Assembly (NCBI GenBank): GCA_963850425.1
Contig: CAWKLF010000001.1
Location: 1,240,001 to 1,304,000 of the forward strand
DNA from: Gp1-AA133 sp963850425
GTDB lineage: Bacteria; Acidobacteriota; Terriglobia; Terriglobales; Acidobacteriaceae
Direction of reading: 5' to 3'
Length of the DNA: 64,000 nt
Part shown: positions 8,777 through 18,074 of the stretch, in pieces
Position numbering within the stretch: the stretch's first letter is position 1
Layout of the letters: each line of letters begins with the position of its first letter
Translations under genes and position numbers: made by a program
Notes under the pieces: generated by a model
Seen by the model: only the letters and a program-made list of their open reading frames with translations
Told to the model about the DNA's origin: nothing
Database searches by the model: none

Positions 8777-8995
8777 GTGGTGCGGCTTGATTATCTGTCG
8801 TGCGTATTGACTATTCTTTCAACGATCCTGGTGGGAAAGCGCTGCTGGGAGGGCTGGATGCTGGCCGGAGTGAACAGCATCGTGATCTGCGTCATCGGCG
8901 TGAAGACCGCGCAATTCGGCTTCGTGCCGGCCAACCTGTTCTGCCTGGTGCTTTGCGCCGTCAACCTGCGAACCTGGCGTAAGGCGGAGCCCTAA
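8777..8995 (+). CDS. Small three-helix membrane protein
   Basis: A 72-residue hydrophobic protein. GTG at 8777 is chosen as the start because GGAGG lies 9 bases upstream; the frame is open to 8666, but that extension is hydrophilic and unconvincing. Three hydrophobic stretches are visible: YLSCVLTILSTILVG, GWMLAGVNSIVICVIGV and FVPANLFCLVLCAVNL, ending in TWRK. The pattern recalls one repeat unit of PnuC-like nicotinamide riboside transporters, but the protein is too short to be a full transporter. Function unknown. Confidence 0.55.
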   Translation: MVRLDYLSCVLTILSTILVGKRCWEGWMLAGVNSIVICVIGVKTAQFGFVPANLFCLVLCAVNLRTWRKAEP

Positions 8996-9033
8996 AGGAT
9001 CCACCGCATAGCCTGCACCCGGCGCCAAAAGAA

Positions 9034-9107
9034 TTGTCATTCGGGGGAGCGCAGCGGCGACGAACCTGTGCGCTGATGCAGATCCCTCACTGCGTTCGGA
9101 ATGACAA
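9034..9107. repeat. Dispersed element with inverted TTGTCATTC ends
   Basis: Seventy-four bases bounded by TTGTCATTC at 9034 and its near inverse GGAATGACAA at 9098, with an internal GAGCGCAGCGGCGACGAA-type core. Shortened relatives (TGTCATCCTGAGCG...) occur at 42926-42952 and 44460-44505. It lies between the small membrane protein and rpsA. Confidence 0.65.
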
Positions 9108-9122
9108 GTCTTACGAAGACCT

Positions 9123-11051
9123 CTAGCTGTTGTCGCCGCCGGCGCGTTTCCAGGAAATCAGCTCGCCGATGGTGGAACTGGTGCTCGAGCTTGAAACCGG
9201 ATGCTTGTAGGCTTCCACTTCCGAGCGGGAGGCTTCTTCGCCCACGGCGCGGATGCTTAGGCCCACTTTCTTTTCTTCCGGATTCATCTTAATGATTTTG
9301 AAGTCGTGCTCAACACCGGGTTCCAGGTGAACCTGTTGGCCGTTCCCATCGATTGCCTCTGAATTGTGGCAGAGGCCTTCGACGCCCTCGGCGATTTCAA
9401 CGAACGCGCCGAACGTTGCTACCCGCAGTACTTTGCCGTGCACCACGTCGCCTATGTGATGTTGCTGGAAGAACGTCTCCCAGACATCGGGCTGCAGTTG
9501 CTTCACGCCCAGCGACAAGCGCCGCTTGTCGGGTTCGATCGCCAAAACCACAGCCTTCACGCGATCCCCCTTCTTCAGTACTTCTGAAGGGTGTTTCACG
9601 CGCTTGGTCCAGCTCAGATTGCTGACGTGTACCAGGCCGTCGATGCCGTCTTCGATCTCGATGAAGGCTCCGAAGTCGGTAAGGTTGCGAACGCGCCCCT
9701 CCACCTCGGTGCCAACCGGAAATTTGTCGTGCAAGCTGTCCCAGGGATTGGACGCCAGCTGGCGCATACCCAGCGAAATACGGCGCTCGGTGGGATTGAC
9801 ATTCAACACCACGCACTCCACCTGGTCGCCCACATTGACCAGCTTCGACGGGTGCTTCATCCGCTTCGACCAGGTCATCTCGCTGACGTGAACGAGGCCC
9901 TCGATGCCCTGCTCGAGTTCGACGAAGGCGCCGTAGTCGGTCACGCTGATGACGCGACCGGAGACGTGCGCACTCACCGGGTAACGGTGTTCGGCGTCGA
10001 GCCACGGGTCGGGCGTCAATTGCTTGAATCCCAGCGAGACCCGCTGCTTATCTTTATCAAACTTGAGAATCTTGACCTGAATTTGGTCGCCGACGTTCAC
10101 CAGGTCGCGGGGGTGCGTAAGCCGTCCCCAGGACATGTCGGTGATGTGCAGCAGGCCGTCGATCCCGCCCATGTCGACGAACGCGCCGTACTCGGTCAGG
10201 TTCTTGACCACGCCGGTCAAAATCGAGCCTTCTTCCAAATGCTCGAGCGTCTTTGATTTCTTATCGTTCTGCTCTTCTTCGAGCAGTTGCTTGCGCGAAA
10301 CCACGATGTTGCCGCGCTTCTTGTTCAGCTTGATCACGGCAACGTCGATGGTCGTGCCCTTCATGCCGTCGAGATTGCGCACCGGGCGCAGGTCAACTTG
10401 AGAGCCGGGCAGAAACGCGCGGGCGCCAGAGATGTCGACGGTCAGGCCGCCCTTAATGCGGTCGATCACCAGGGCCTTGATCGGCTTCTTCTCGTTGTAA
10501 GCCGCTTCGATGTCGTCCCATGCACGGAGCCGCTGCGCCTTCTGATGCGAGAGGTTAATGTAGCCCTCTTCGGCCTCGCCCTTATCGCGCATGACGTCGA
10601 TTTCGTCACCTGGCTTGAAGCGAGCCTTGCCCTCGTGATCGAGGACTTCGGACAGAGGCAACATGCCCTCCGACTTGGCGCCGATGTCGACAACTACATG
10701 CTTGTCGGTAAGCTTCAGCACCGTGCCCTTGATGACACGGTCTTCGCTGACGGCTTCTTCGGCTTCGGTCGTGAAGGTTTCAAGCGCCGATGCAAAATCA
10801 TCAGCGCCGGCAGAGGCGGCCGGTTTCTCTTCGGCTGCGGTTGTGGGAACGATGGGATTCTCTTCAGTAGCGGTCGTGGACATGGCTGGTTTTTGATCCG
10901 GGGTTGCGTGAGTTTGAGCTGGCGCCGTTTCCGGCTTTTCAGATTCTTCGTGCTCCTGACCTTCGTTGGAAGCCGCTCTCGGTTCGCTTATAGCGGAGAC
11001 TGAATTGGCGGAATCCAGATCACGGGCGGTGCTGTCGTCGTACAAGGTCAT
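9123..11051 (-). CDS. rpsA: 30S ribosomal protein S1
   Basis: Ribosomal protein S1, which binds mRNA on the 30S platform and helps initiation. Six OB-fold S1 domains follow in order: LTDKHVVVDIGAKSEGMLPL, IKGGLTVDISGARAFLPGSQ, LTEYGAFVDMGGIDGLLHI, VTDYGAFVELEQGIEGLVHV, LTDFGAFIEIEDGIDGLVHV and ATFGAFVEIAEGVEGLCHNS. The first two are the divergent ribosome-binding type. An acidic, Ala/Thr/Pro-rich extension of about 100 residues precedes domain 1 and is probably disordered; it is longer than in enterobacteria. ATG at 11051 is taken as the start; an in-frame GTG at 11072 is possible, and neither has an ideal ribosome-binding site. S1 genes are often autoregulated through a structured leader, and a perfect inverted repeat lies upstream. 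Confidence 0.95.
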   Translation of the reverse strand: MTLYDDSTARDLDSANSVSAISEPRAASNEGQEHEESEKPETAPAQTHATPDQKPAMSTTATEENPIVPTTAAEEKPAASAGADDFASALETFTTEAEEAVSEDRVIKGTVLKLTDKHVVVDIGAKSEGMLPLSEVLDHEGKARFKPGDEIDVMRDKGEAEEGYINLSHQKAQRLRAWDDIEAAYNEKKPIKALVIDRIKGGLTVDISGARAFLPGSQVDLRPVRNLDGMKGTTIDVAVIKLNKKRGNIVVSRKQLLEEEQNDKKSKTLEHLEEGSILTGVVKNLTEYGAFVDMGGIDGLLHITDMSWGRLTHPRDLVNVGDQIQVKILKFDKDKQRVSLGFKQLTPDPWLDAEHRYPVSAHVSGRVISVTDYGAFVELEQGIEGLVHVSEMTWSKRMKHPSKLVNVGDQVECVVLNVNPTERRISLGMRQLASNPWDSLHDKFPVGTEVEGRVRNLTDFGAFIEIEDGIDGLVHVSNLSWTKRVKHPSEVLKKGDRVKAVVLAIEPDKRRLSLGVKQLQPDVWETFFQQHHIGDVVHGKVLRVATFGAFVEIAEGVEGLCHNSEAIDGNGQQVHLEPGVEHDFKIIKMNPEEKKVGLSIRAVGEEASRSEVEAYKHPVSSSSTSSTIGELISWKRAGGDNS

Positions 11052-11072
11052 ATCCTCTTCGATACCTCGCAC

Positions 11073-11419
11073 TGCTCAGGGTGCGGGGAGGATGCGGGTG
11101 TTTCACGGACTGCCGGAACGGGTCTAAGGTTGTGGTGGGTTCAACCTGGCGGTTGAACTTGAACAATCCCAGCGTTCGGACGACTAAGCAACCCCGCGTC
11201 CAAAGGGAACTCTTCGAGTGTAGCAACCGCTTCCGAACAGTGTCAAACGAGAACGTAGGTCTTTCTCGCATCCAATCCTGGCTCTGCCGCAGTTAGATCG
11301 ATGGGCGCGGAAATCGGATACAACTTTCTTCAAAGTGACAAAAAGCAGCATAAAAAAGCGACCAAAACACCCTCATCCGGGTTCCGAAAACTCATATTCA
11401 TCTGCTACCCTGCCGTCGC
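11073..11419. other. Divergent intergenic region between rpsA and HIT gene
   Basis: No gene is seen in these 347 bases. The region must hold the promoters for rpsA (leftward) and the HIT gene (rightward). It contains one perfect inverted repeat at 11139-11158, listed separately. The last 90 bases before the HIT start are A-rich. Confidence 0.6.
11139..11158. promoter_or_regulatory. Perfect 8-bp inverted repeat upstream of rpsA
   Basis: GTTCAACC-TGGC-GGTTGAAC, about 90 bases before the rpsA start. It could form a leader hairpin in rpsA mRNA or be an operator. There is no T-tract, so it is not a terminator. Its role is inferred only from position. Confidence 0.4.
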
Positions 11420-11905
11420 ATGGATTACCTCTGGACTCCGTGGCGCTACGCCTACGTCACAAACGCCGAAAAAGCGACGGGCTGCATCTTTTGCGACCTG
11501 CCCAAGGCCGGAGATGATGAAAAAGTCCGCATTGTCCAGCGCGGCCAGCATTGCTACATCATCCTCAATTCTTTTCCGTACACTCCCGGGCACGTCATGA
11601 TCGTTCCATATGCGCATCTGGACGAACTGCGTAAGGTTCCGGGCGACGCAGCACAGGAAATGATGGCTCTTTCTCAGAGAATGGAGGGCGTTTTACGGGA
11701 TCTTTACAAACCTGACGGGGTGAACATCGGGATGAACATCGGGAAAGCGGCGGGTGCGGGGGTCGCAGGGCACATCCACATGCATGCCCTGCCGCGCTGG
11801 GTGGCGGATGCGAACTTTGTCAGTGTAATTGGGGAGACTCGGATGCTCCCGGAGACGCTGGATGTCACTTGGACGAGGCTGAAAGAGGCGCTGGGCGGGA
11901 AGTGA
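11420..11905 (+). CDS. HIT family hydrolase, AP4A phosphorylase-like
   Basis: A 161-residue cytoplasmic histidine-triad protein. The catalytic motif GHIHMHALPRW is at about residues 117-127 and the zinc-type pair CIFC at about 22-25. The N-terminus MDYLWTPWRYAYV is typical of the bacterial diadenosine tetraphosphate phosphorylase/hydrolase branch, which cleaves Ap4A and related dinucleotides. Length and motif positions match full-length members. It is convergent with ligA, 6 bp apart. Confidence 0.92.
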   Translation: MDYLWTPWRYAYVTNAEKATGCIFCDLPKAGDDEKVRIVQRGQHCYIILNSFPYTPGHVMIVPYAHLDELRKVPGDAAQEMMALSQRMEGVLRDLYKPDGVNIGMNIGKAAGAGVAGHIHMHALPRWVADANFVSVIGETRMLPETLDVTWTRLKEALGGK

Positions 11906-11911
11906 CCCGTG

Positions 11912-13933
11912 TTATCCAAGCAACTTCTCCATTTCCCCTTCTTCAATGACGGGGACGCCCAAGTCCTTGGCTTTGTCCAGCTTCGATCCTGCGTCACTGC
12001 CGGCAACCACGTAATCGGTCTTCTTGCTGACCGAGCCTGACACCCTTCCGCCGGCGTCTTCGATGAGCTTCCTGGCTTCGTCGCGGGAGTACTTCGCCAG
12101 CGTGCCGGTTAGAACGAAGGTCTTGCCGACGAGCTTGGTGCCGCGTTCGCGCTTCTTGCCGCTGAACGTGAGACCGGCCTTGCGCAGGCGGTCTACCAGA
12201 TCGCGGTTTGGCGGCTGCTCGAAGAATTCGCGGATGCTCTCTGCGATCCGGGGGCCGACCTCGTTCACTTCTTCCAGTTCTTCCTGGCCCGCCTTCATCA
12301 GGTCGTCCACGGAGCCGAAGTGTTCGGCGAGAAACTGGGCGGTGCGCTCGCCCACGAAGCGGATGCCAAGACCGAGAATCAATCGCTCCAAAGGAAGTTT
12401 CTTTGACTTCTCAATTTCGTCAAGCACGTTTTGCGCGGACTTCTCGCCCATGCGCTCCAGGCTCAGCAGATCGTTTTTGCTCAGCGAATAAAGATCCGCC
12501 ACGTTTTTGATCAGGCGGCGGTCGGTAAGTTGGGTTACGAGCGCGTCGCCCATGCCATCGATGTTCATCACGCCGCGCGAGGCAAAGTGCAGGATCGTCT
12601 CCCGCAACTTGGCCGGGCAGTTGGCGTTGACGCAGCGATAATCGACTTCCCCTTCGGTCTTTACGACCTTCGTCCCACAGACCGGGCAATTCTCGGGCAT
12701 GTGGAAGGTTTCGTGTCCGCGCGGGTGGTCCTTGTCATCGATGACCTTGACGACCTTGGGAATGACGTCGCCACCGCGCTCCACCTGCACCCAGTCGCCG
12801 ATTTTCACGCCCAGGCGCTCGATCTCATCCATGTTGTGAAGGGTCGCGTTGCGGACGGTGGTGCCGCCGATCGCAACCGGCGCCAGTTCGGCGACCGGCG
12901 TGAGCTTGCCGGTACGCCCCACTTGTACGCGGATGCCTTCAATTTTCGTGACGCCCGCGCGCGCGGCGTACTTGTAGGCAATCGCCCAGCGCGGGGCCTT
13001 GCCGGTAAAACCCAATTCGGTCTGGAAGGCAGTGCGATCGACCTTGATGACCACGCCATCAATTTCGTAGGGCAACGTCTCACGCTTTTCTTCCCAGCCC
13101 TGGATGAATTTCCAGACCTGCTCAATATTTTTCGCCATGGCCCGGTGCTGGTTGACCTTGAACCCCGCGGTTTCGAGCGCCTGCAGAGTTTCGGAGTGGC
13201 GGTCGAAGTAGGTGCGGCCGTTGTGCAAGAAAATGTAAGGGAAGAAATCGAGGCGGCGATTGGCCGTGATGCTGGCATCGAGCTGGCGGACTGTGCCGGC
13301 GGTGGCGTTGCGGGGATTTGCGAACAAGGCCAGGCCCTTGGCTTCGCGTTCGTCGTTCATCTTTTTGAAAGATGCAGCCGGCATAAGGAGTTCGCCGCGA
13401 ATCTCGAAGTCCACGGGAACGCCGGCCTTCTTCAGTTTCTCCTTCGGAATCGTAAGCGGGATCGAACGCACGGTGCGAATGTTGAGTGTGACGTCTTCGC
13501 CCACCGAACCGTCTCCCCGAGTGACTCCGCGTGCAAGCCTGCCAGCTTCGTAGACCAGCGCCAGCGACATGCCGTCGAGCTTTAACTCGCAGACATAGTC
13601 GACTTCCTTACGGCCACTCAGTTCGTGTACACGCCGTTCCCAGTTGCGCAGTTCCTCTTCGTTGTAGGTGTTATCCAGCGAGAGCATGGGCGAGGAGTGC
13701 GCCACCTTGATCACCCCCTCGCGCGGCTTGCCACCCACGCGCTGAGTGGGGGAGTCGGGCGTGACCAGGTCGGGACGCTCCGCCTCGAACTTCTTGAGTT
13801 GCTCGACCAGTTTGTCGAAATCGAAGTCGCTGATCTCCGGGTCGTCGAGCACGAAATAGCGGTATTCGTGGTGGCGAATCCGGTCGCGCAGCGATTCGAT
13901 CTGCTTCTCGATTTCTTTACTTGCGACGGGCAT
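11912..13933 (-). CDS. ligA: NAD-dependent DNA ligase
   Basis: LigA seals nicks in duplex DNA using NAD during replication and repair. The order of domains is complete: an N-terminal NMN-binding Ia domain (HHEYRYFVLDDPEISDFDFD), the adenylation lysine in CELKLDGMSL (about residue 116), an OB fold, a four-cysteine zinc finger (CPVCGTKV...CVNANCPAK), helix-hairpin-helix repeats, and a C-terminal BRCT domain (KTFVLTGTLAKYSRDEARKLI). At 673 aa it has the usual length. The ATG at 13933 begins MPVASKEIEKQ; the frame is open much further upstream, but that part covers the divergent GNAT gene and lacks similarity. Confidence 0.97.
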   Translation of the reverse strand: MPVASKEIEKQIESLRDRIRHHEYRYFVLDDPEISDFDFDKLVEQLKKFEAERPDLVTPDSPTQRVGGKPREGVIKVAHSSPMLSLDNTYNEEELRNWERRVHELSGRKEVDYVCELKLDGMSLALVYEAGRLARGVTRGDGSVGEDVTLNIRTVRSIPLTIPKEKLKKAGVPVDFEIRGELLMPAASFKKMNDEREAKGLALFANPRNATAGTVRQLDASITANRRLDFFPYIFLHNGRTYFDRHSETLQALETAGFKVNQHRAMAKNIEQVWKFIQGWEEKRETLPYEIDGVVIKVDRTAFQTELGFTGKAPRWAIAYKYAARAGVTKIEGIRVQVGRTGKLTPVAELAPVAIGGTTVRNATLHNMDEIERLGVKIGDWVQVERGGDVIPKVVKVIDDKDHPRGHETFHMPENCPVCGTKVVKTEGEVDYRCVNANCPAKLRETILHFASRGVMNIDGMGDALVTQLTDRRLIKNVADLYSLSKNDLLSLERMGEKSAQNVLDEIEKSKKLPLERLILGLGIRFVGERTAQFLAEHFGSVDDLMKAGQEELEEVNEVGPRIAESIREFFEQPPNRDLVDRLRKAGLTFSGKKRERGTKLVGKTFVLTGTLAKYSRDEARKLIEDAGGRVSGSVSKKTDYVVAGSDAGSKLDKAKDLGVPVIEEGEMEKLLG

Positions 13934-13996
13934 GACGAAGAAAATTATAGTCGGCGGGAAGGATGGTATGCTCTCCCGTTTGTTTGGAGATGGGAC

Positions 13997-14536
13997 ATGC
14001 CGGGGAAGGCTATTCTCGAAACCGAACGGCTCATTCTTCGGGAGTTTGTGGCAGAGGATGCAGATGCGCTGGCTCGCGTTCTTTCGGATCCCGAGGCCAT
14101 GCGTTATTATCCGATGTCTTTTGACAGGAAGGCCGTCGAAGAATGGATTGCCCGCAACCAGCGCCGCTATGCGATTGATGGTCACGGCCTGTGGGCAATG
14201 GATTTGAAGTCTTCGAAAGAGATGATAGGCGACTGTGGAATCACGCTGCAGGAGGTCGACGGGCAATCATTGCCGGAGATCGGCTACCATCTGCGCCGCG
14301 ACATGTGGGGGCAAGGGCTGGCAATCGAGGCGGCGCAGGCCTGTCGCGACTACGGCTTTCGGCAACTTAAGGTGGAGCCGCTGATTTCTCTGATTCGACC
14401 GGAGAATATACCTTCGCGGCGCGTAGCGGAGAAAAATGGGATGAAGGTCTGGAAAGAAACGACGCGCAGCGGCCTGCTGCACCTGGTTTATCGGATTCAC
14501 ATGGAGGAGTGGGACGCTCTTTCCCGCCCCAAATGA
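13997..14536 (+). CDS. GNAT family N-acetyltransferase
   Basis: A 179-residue GNAT acetyltransferase of the RimJ/RimL-like type, which uses acetyl-CoA. Visible are ETERLILREFVAEDAD at the N-terminus, the GDCGITLQEVDG strand pair, and the acetyl-CoA loop RRDMWGQGLAIEAAQACRDYGF, followed by NIPSRRVAEKNGMK. The acceptor could be a protein N-terminus or a small molecule. ATG at 13997 is chosen; the frame is open upstream only because it runs antisense to ligA. The start lies 63 bp from the divergent ligA start, so the two may share a promoter region. Confidence 0.88.
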   Translation: MPGKAILETERLILREFVAEDADALARVLSDPEAMRYYPMSFDRKAVEEWIARNQRRYAIDGHGLWAMDLKSSKEMIGDCGITLQEVDGQSLPEIGYHLRRDMWGQGLAIEAAQACRDYGFRQLKVEPLISLIRPENIPSRRVAEKNGMKVWKETTRSGLLHLVYRIHMEEWDALSRPK

Positions 14537-14562
14537 TTTGTCATTCCTCGTCGCCACGAACC

Positions 14563-14687
14563 ACGTAGGGACAGCCGCCCTCGGCTGTCCGGCGGAGCGT
14601 CTGCTACGCTCGGGCAGTCTCGCGTCTTCGCCAAAGTCCTCCCGGGGCTATCGCTCGACCGCCCAGCCGAGAACGGCTGGGCCTACG
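14563..14687. repeat. CGTAGG palindrome pair (REP-like), copy 1
   Basis: Two hairpins in opposite orientation. The left is CGTAG then GGACAGCC-GCCCTC-GGCTGTCC (stem 14569-14576/14583-14590). The right is GCCCAGCC-GAGAAC-GGCTGGGC then CTACG (14661-14682). The outer CGTAG/CTACG marks are inverted. A related pair with other stem sequences is at 31325-31443. It lies in the convergent gap between the GNAT and TPR genes and may act as a transcript end. Confidence 0.75.
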
Positions 14688-14706
14688 GGGTCGGACGCCC
14701 ATCCAA

Positions 14707-16356
14707 CTAGACTAGATCGTCGAGCTTGAGCGGCGTGGCCCCGCCCTTCCATGACGTCTTGAATTGCTTTTCCACAAACCCGGCATCATAGTCGCGGCCC
14801 TGCTTTTTGAGGGCTTCCCGCAGACCGAATAGCGAGCGAGGATTGCGCGGGTTGCGGTCGAGGTCCTCGCGGAAGACTTTTTCCGCGCCTGCACTGTCGC
14901 CCTTCATCATCAGCGCAGCGCCCAACGACTCGCGCACCGGGAAAAACCAATCCTGCGGCTCGTCATACTTGAGCGTGTCCTGGATCGACACGGCTTCCTG
15001 CAGGTGAGAGAGGGCGCCATCGGTATCCTTGTTCGCCATCGCGATCTTGGCGGCCAACACGTTTTCCGCGATCCTCAGGACGTCTTTCGCCTTGTTGTTT
15101 ACCGGCATGGCGAACGGTAAATCCTCGGGCGTGGCTTTCTCGGCTTCGGAGACGATTTTGTATTCAGCTTCCGCTTCACTCACCTTGCCTTTGCCGGCCT
15201 GCGCCATCCCGCGGGCGAAATGCCAGAAGACAGTCGTGATCTGCATCGCGGAATCAGGCTGTTTCATCGCCATGATCGAGTCCCACTTGTGAAAGCGAAC
15301 ATCGACCGCGATCGGGATAGTCATGAAGCCTTCGAGCGGAGGCATCATTTTCACGCCCGGCGCGACGTGAGTAGCGAGCATGTCGGCGTTCTTTTTTGCC
15401 TCCGGGTAATTGCCGTTCATGGCTGCGCACATGGCAATGAAGTGCAGGTTGTGGCTGTAGTACATCATCGGGTAGATGCCCTGCACGCCGCTCGCCTTGA
15501 TGTAGGCGCGGTCAACCGCCGCTGCCTGTTGATTGGTCTTGACCGCGGCCTCGTAATCGCCGGTGCGAATGTAGACGTGCGCAGGCATGTGCACCAGATG
15601 TCCGGCGGACGGAGCCATCGCGGCTAGTTTGTTAGCGGCGGCCAGCGCGCGTTGTGGACTGCGGGACGCTTCCACTGCGTGGATGTAATAGTGCACGGCG
15701 CCCATGTGGTCGGGATCGCGCTTCAATACCGACTCCAGCGTGGCGACGACTTCTTCGGTGCCTTCTTCCGGCGTGCCGTCAACGTGCCACAGGCCCCAGG
15801 GATGCAGGTTCATGCCGGATTCAGCGAACAGGGTGGCTGCATCCAGGTCGTCAGGGAAGTTCTTGACCACCTCGCGCATGGCGTCGCGGTATTCCTGGGC
15901 GGCTTGGTGGCGATCGGTCTTAGGGTCCGCAGGGAAACGCTTTGCCATCGCCTGGATATAGGCCTTTTCGCTGGGCGACGCGCTTTCTGAAAGGTCCGAG
16001 GCCTTCTGGATTGCTTCATGCGCATGTTGAAAGCGCTCATCGCTGGCCGGATCGTTGTAATTCGGCCCCACCGCTTCGGCAATTCCCCACCACGCGATTG
16101 CGAGGTTAGGGTCAAGTTCGCTGGCGCGCTGGAAGGAACGGGCTGCTTCGTCGTGATTGAAGGCGAAGATCAGGCGCAGGCCCTGGTCGAAGAATTGCTG
16201 GGCTTGCACATTTTTGGTCGAGACCGGGTGATGCAGGTTGCCGATGCCGGCCATTAACGCCGCGGGCTTGGCTGGCGTAGCGTGTGCCGCATGTTCCTGC
16301 GCGATCAGCAGGGCGGAACAGAAAATTACGAGCAGGACCGAGCCGATCTTCCTCAT
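14707..16356 (-). CDS. Secreted tetratricopeptide-repeat protein
   Basis: A 549-residue exported protein: signal peptide (MRKIGSVLLVIFCSALLIAQ), then a His/Ala-rich linker and many TPR-type helical pairs. Clear repeats include HDEAARSFQRASELDPNLAI, the LESVLKRDPDHMGAVHYYIH segment, YEAAVKTNQQAAAVDRAYI and GDSAGAEKVFREDLDRNPRN near the end. Such large periplasmic TPR proteins are common in acidobacteria and probably act as protein-interaction scaffolds. GGAGG lies 9 bases before the ATG. No enzymatic motif is seen, and the neighbours give no clue to a partner. Confidence 0.85.
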   Translation of the reverse strand: MRKIGSVLLVIFCSALLIAQEHAAHATPAKPAALMAGIGNLHHPVSTKNVQAQQFFDQGLRLIFAFNHDEAARSFQRASELDPNLAIAWWGIAEAVGPNYNDPASDERFQHAHEAIQKASDLSESASPSEKAYIQAMAKRFPADPKTDRHQAAQEYRDAMREVVKNFPDDLDAATLFAESGMNLHPWGLWHVDGTPEEGTEEVVATLESVLKRDPDHMGAVHYYIHAVEASRSPQRALAAANKLAAMAPSAGHLVHMPAHVYIRTGDYEAAVKTNQQAAAVDRAYIKASGVQGIYPMMYYSHNLHFIAMCAAMNGNYPEAKKNADMLATHVAPGVKMMPPLEGFMTIPIAVDVRFHKWDSIMAMKQPDSAMQITTVFWHFARGMAQAGKGKVSEAEAEYKIVSEAEKATPEDLPFAMPVNNKAKDVLRIAENVLAAKIAMANKDTDGALSHLQEAVSIQDTLKYDEPQDWFFPVRESLGAALMMKGDSAGAEKVFREDLDRNPRNPRSLFGLREALKKQGRDYDAGFVEKQFKTSWKGGATPLKLDDLV

Positions 16357-16530
16357 TGGCGAGAACCTCCAATAAAATTTTAGTTTGACGGACCGGGCTT
16401 CACGGCGAATGATACGCCGGAGCGCTCTCCTATGGACACACCCTCAAGATGGCCCAGCTTAGTGGAAACTGGTCGCGGAAGGCAATAGGAAGGGAGACTC
16501 CTGCTAAGCTAAGGGGCACTCTTCACCTGC

Positions 16531-17481
16531 ATGCGCAAAGCGACCCTCCTGTACAACGCGCGCTCGGGCGGCCGCCGCAAGCAGCGCGAAAACGATCTGC
16601 GGGAGGTCCAGGGAATTCTGGGCGAAGCGGGAGTGCACGTCAGTCTCACGCGCACGCAGTCGAGTGCGGATGCGGCGGAACAGGCGCGCAAGGCAATTCT
16701 CGAAGGCTGCGACACGGTCTTCGCATGCGGAGGCGATGGCACCGTCCACGACGTCCTGCAGGGCGTCGCGGGAAGCCGCGTGGCGTTGGGCGTGATTCCG
16801 ATGGGTACCGCTAACGCCCTGGCTCACGACCTGGGGATTCCGATGGAACCGCATCGGGCGGCTCGAGCTGTGCTCGACGGAGAAACACGCCGTGTTGCGG
16901 TTGGCCAGGTCACGGCTTGCGGGCTTGATGGCAAGCAGGTCAAGCGACACTTCACGGTGGCCGTGGGCATCGGCGTGGACGCGCATCTTTTCTACAAACT
17001 GCACTCGGGTATGAAGCAGCGCCTTGGCATGAGGGCCTACTATGCCAAGGCGTGGCACCTGTGGTGTACGCACCGCATGGAGCGATTCCGGGTGGAATGG
17101 GAGGGCGCTGCCACGGGATCACACGGCGGAATCACGGAATTGCTGGCAGTCCGCATCCGCAACTTTGGTGGAGTGCTTCAGGAACTCGCGCCCGGAGCGT
17201 CTCTGGATCGAGATGACATGCGCCTGGTCATTTGCCGTACCTCGAACCGCGCCTTCTACCTGCTCTACGTTATCCGCGGTTTATTGCGCGGGAGATGGAG
17301 GGTTCCGGGCGTGGATCTCGCTGACGGAAAGACCGTACGCTGTGAGTACTCCCGCACTGCGGCCGCGTACGGCGAAATCCGGAGAGTGTATGTAGAAGCT
17401 GATGGCGAACTGATCGGCACTCTACCGGCACAAATCACCGTTGTGCCGGATTTTCTTACGCTGCTGGCCCCTAAGCGATAG
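16531..17481 (+). CDS. Diacylglycerol/lipid kinase family protein (YegS-like)
   Basis: A 316-residue lipid kinase of the DAGK catalytic superfamily. The N-terminal LLYNARSGGRR, the ATP-binding CGGDGTVHDVLQG (about residue 67) and the IPMGTANALAHDLGIP loop are diagnostic; a C-terminal beta domain with FTVAVGIGVDAHL follows. These enzymes phosphorylate diacylglycerol, sphingoid bases or phosphatidylglycerol, and the substrate cannot be told from sequence alone. ATG at 16531 gives a start directly before the first strand; the nearest purine run (AAGGGG) is rather far upstream. It is convergent with the DUF1569 gene. Confidence 0.92.
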   Translation: MRKATLLYNARSGGRRKQRENDLREVQGILGEAGVHVSLTRTQSSADAAEQARKAILEGCDTVFACGGDGTVHDVLQGVAGSRVALGVIPMGTANALAHDLGIPMEPHRAARAVLDGETRRVAVGQVTACGLDGKQVKRHFTVAVGIGVDAHLFYKLHSGMKQRLGMRAYYAKAWHLWCTHRMERFRVEWEGAATGSHGGITELLAVRIRNFGGVLQELAPGASLDRDDMRLVICRTSNRAFYLLYVIRGLLRGRWRVPGVDLADGKTVRCEYSRTAAAYGEIRRVYVEADGELIGTLPAQITVVPDFLTLLAPKR

Positions 17482-17497
17482 TCTCCGCCTGCGAAAC

Positions 17498-17977
17498 TCA
17501 AGCGCCGAACTGGCGCAGGTGGTGATCCATGTGGAGGTAGCCCCATCGCATCCACTCGGCGTCGGTGAGGGGGCCAAAGAAGGGGTGTGCCTGCCATTGA
17601 AAGTCGCGAGGTTGTCGCGTGAAACGTTCGAGCAATTGCAGCAGTTCCTGCCGGTCCGAGGCGAACTCGGCGGGCTGCGTGCCGTTTCTTTGAGGATCGA
17701 CTTCGGGACGAGTCGGCGTTCCCTTCGGCCATTTCAACGGGACCTCAAAAGCCACCCATTTCACAAAAAAGTCAGGCAGGGGAATCGGAGTCGCCGAGAT
17801 ACGCTCGGTCGCCCACGGCTTGAGCCCCATCGTGACCCGAAAAGAGTCGGCCAGATGGCAGATCATCTGCGGAGCTGTCATTCGGCCCCACAACCGCGGG
17901 CTGGAAGGTTGAATCGTGAGAACGCGCTGGGCAATCTGTTGTTTATCCGCCGGACTTGAGAGAGTTCGTTTTGCCAT
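17498..17977 (-). CDS. DinB-superfamily (DUF1569-like) protein
   Basis: A 159-residue helical protein of the DinB/YfiT-like four-helix bundle fold. The metal-site histidines appear as MTAPQMICHLADSFR (about residue 41) and WGYLHMDHHLRQFG at the C-terminus, the DUF1569 arrangement. Members bind a divalent metal, and some act in thiol-dependent detoxification, but most are unassigned. It is one of three DinB-fold genes in this window, with those at 20575 and 39188. It lies 45 bp from the membrane hydrolase gene in divergent orientation. Confidence 0.8.
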   Translation of the reverse strand: MAKRTLSSPADKQQIAQRVLTIQPSSPRLWGRMTAPQMICHLADSFRVTMGLKPWATERISATPIPLPDFFVKWVAFEVPLKWPKGTPTRPEVDPQRNGTQPAEFASDRQELLQLLERFTRQPRDFQWQAHPFFGPLTDAEWMRWGYLHMDHHLRQFGA

Positions 17978-18074
17978 GATTTCCGATTGCTGGTTTCATC
18001 TGCCGGCACTGGGCCGACAAATTGCCCGACATTGTATTCTCACTGCTTCGCTACTTAGGAGAGTCCAGAAAGAC

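Noticed and set aside
12431..13585. Long plus-strand ORF opposite ligA
   Set aside because: Antisense to a complete LigA with all motifs; no domain pattern of its own.
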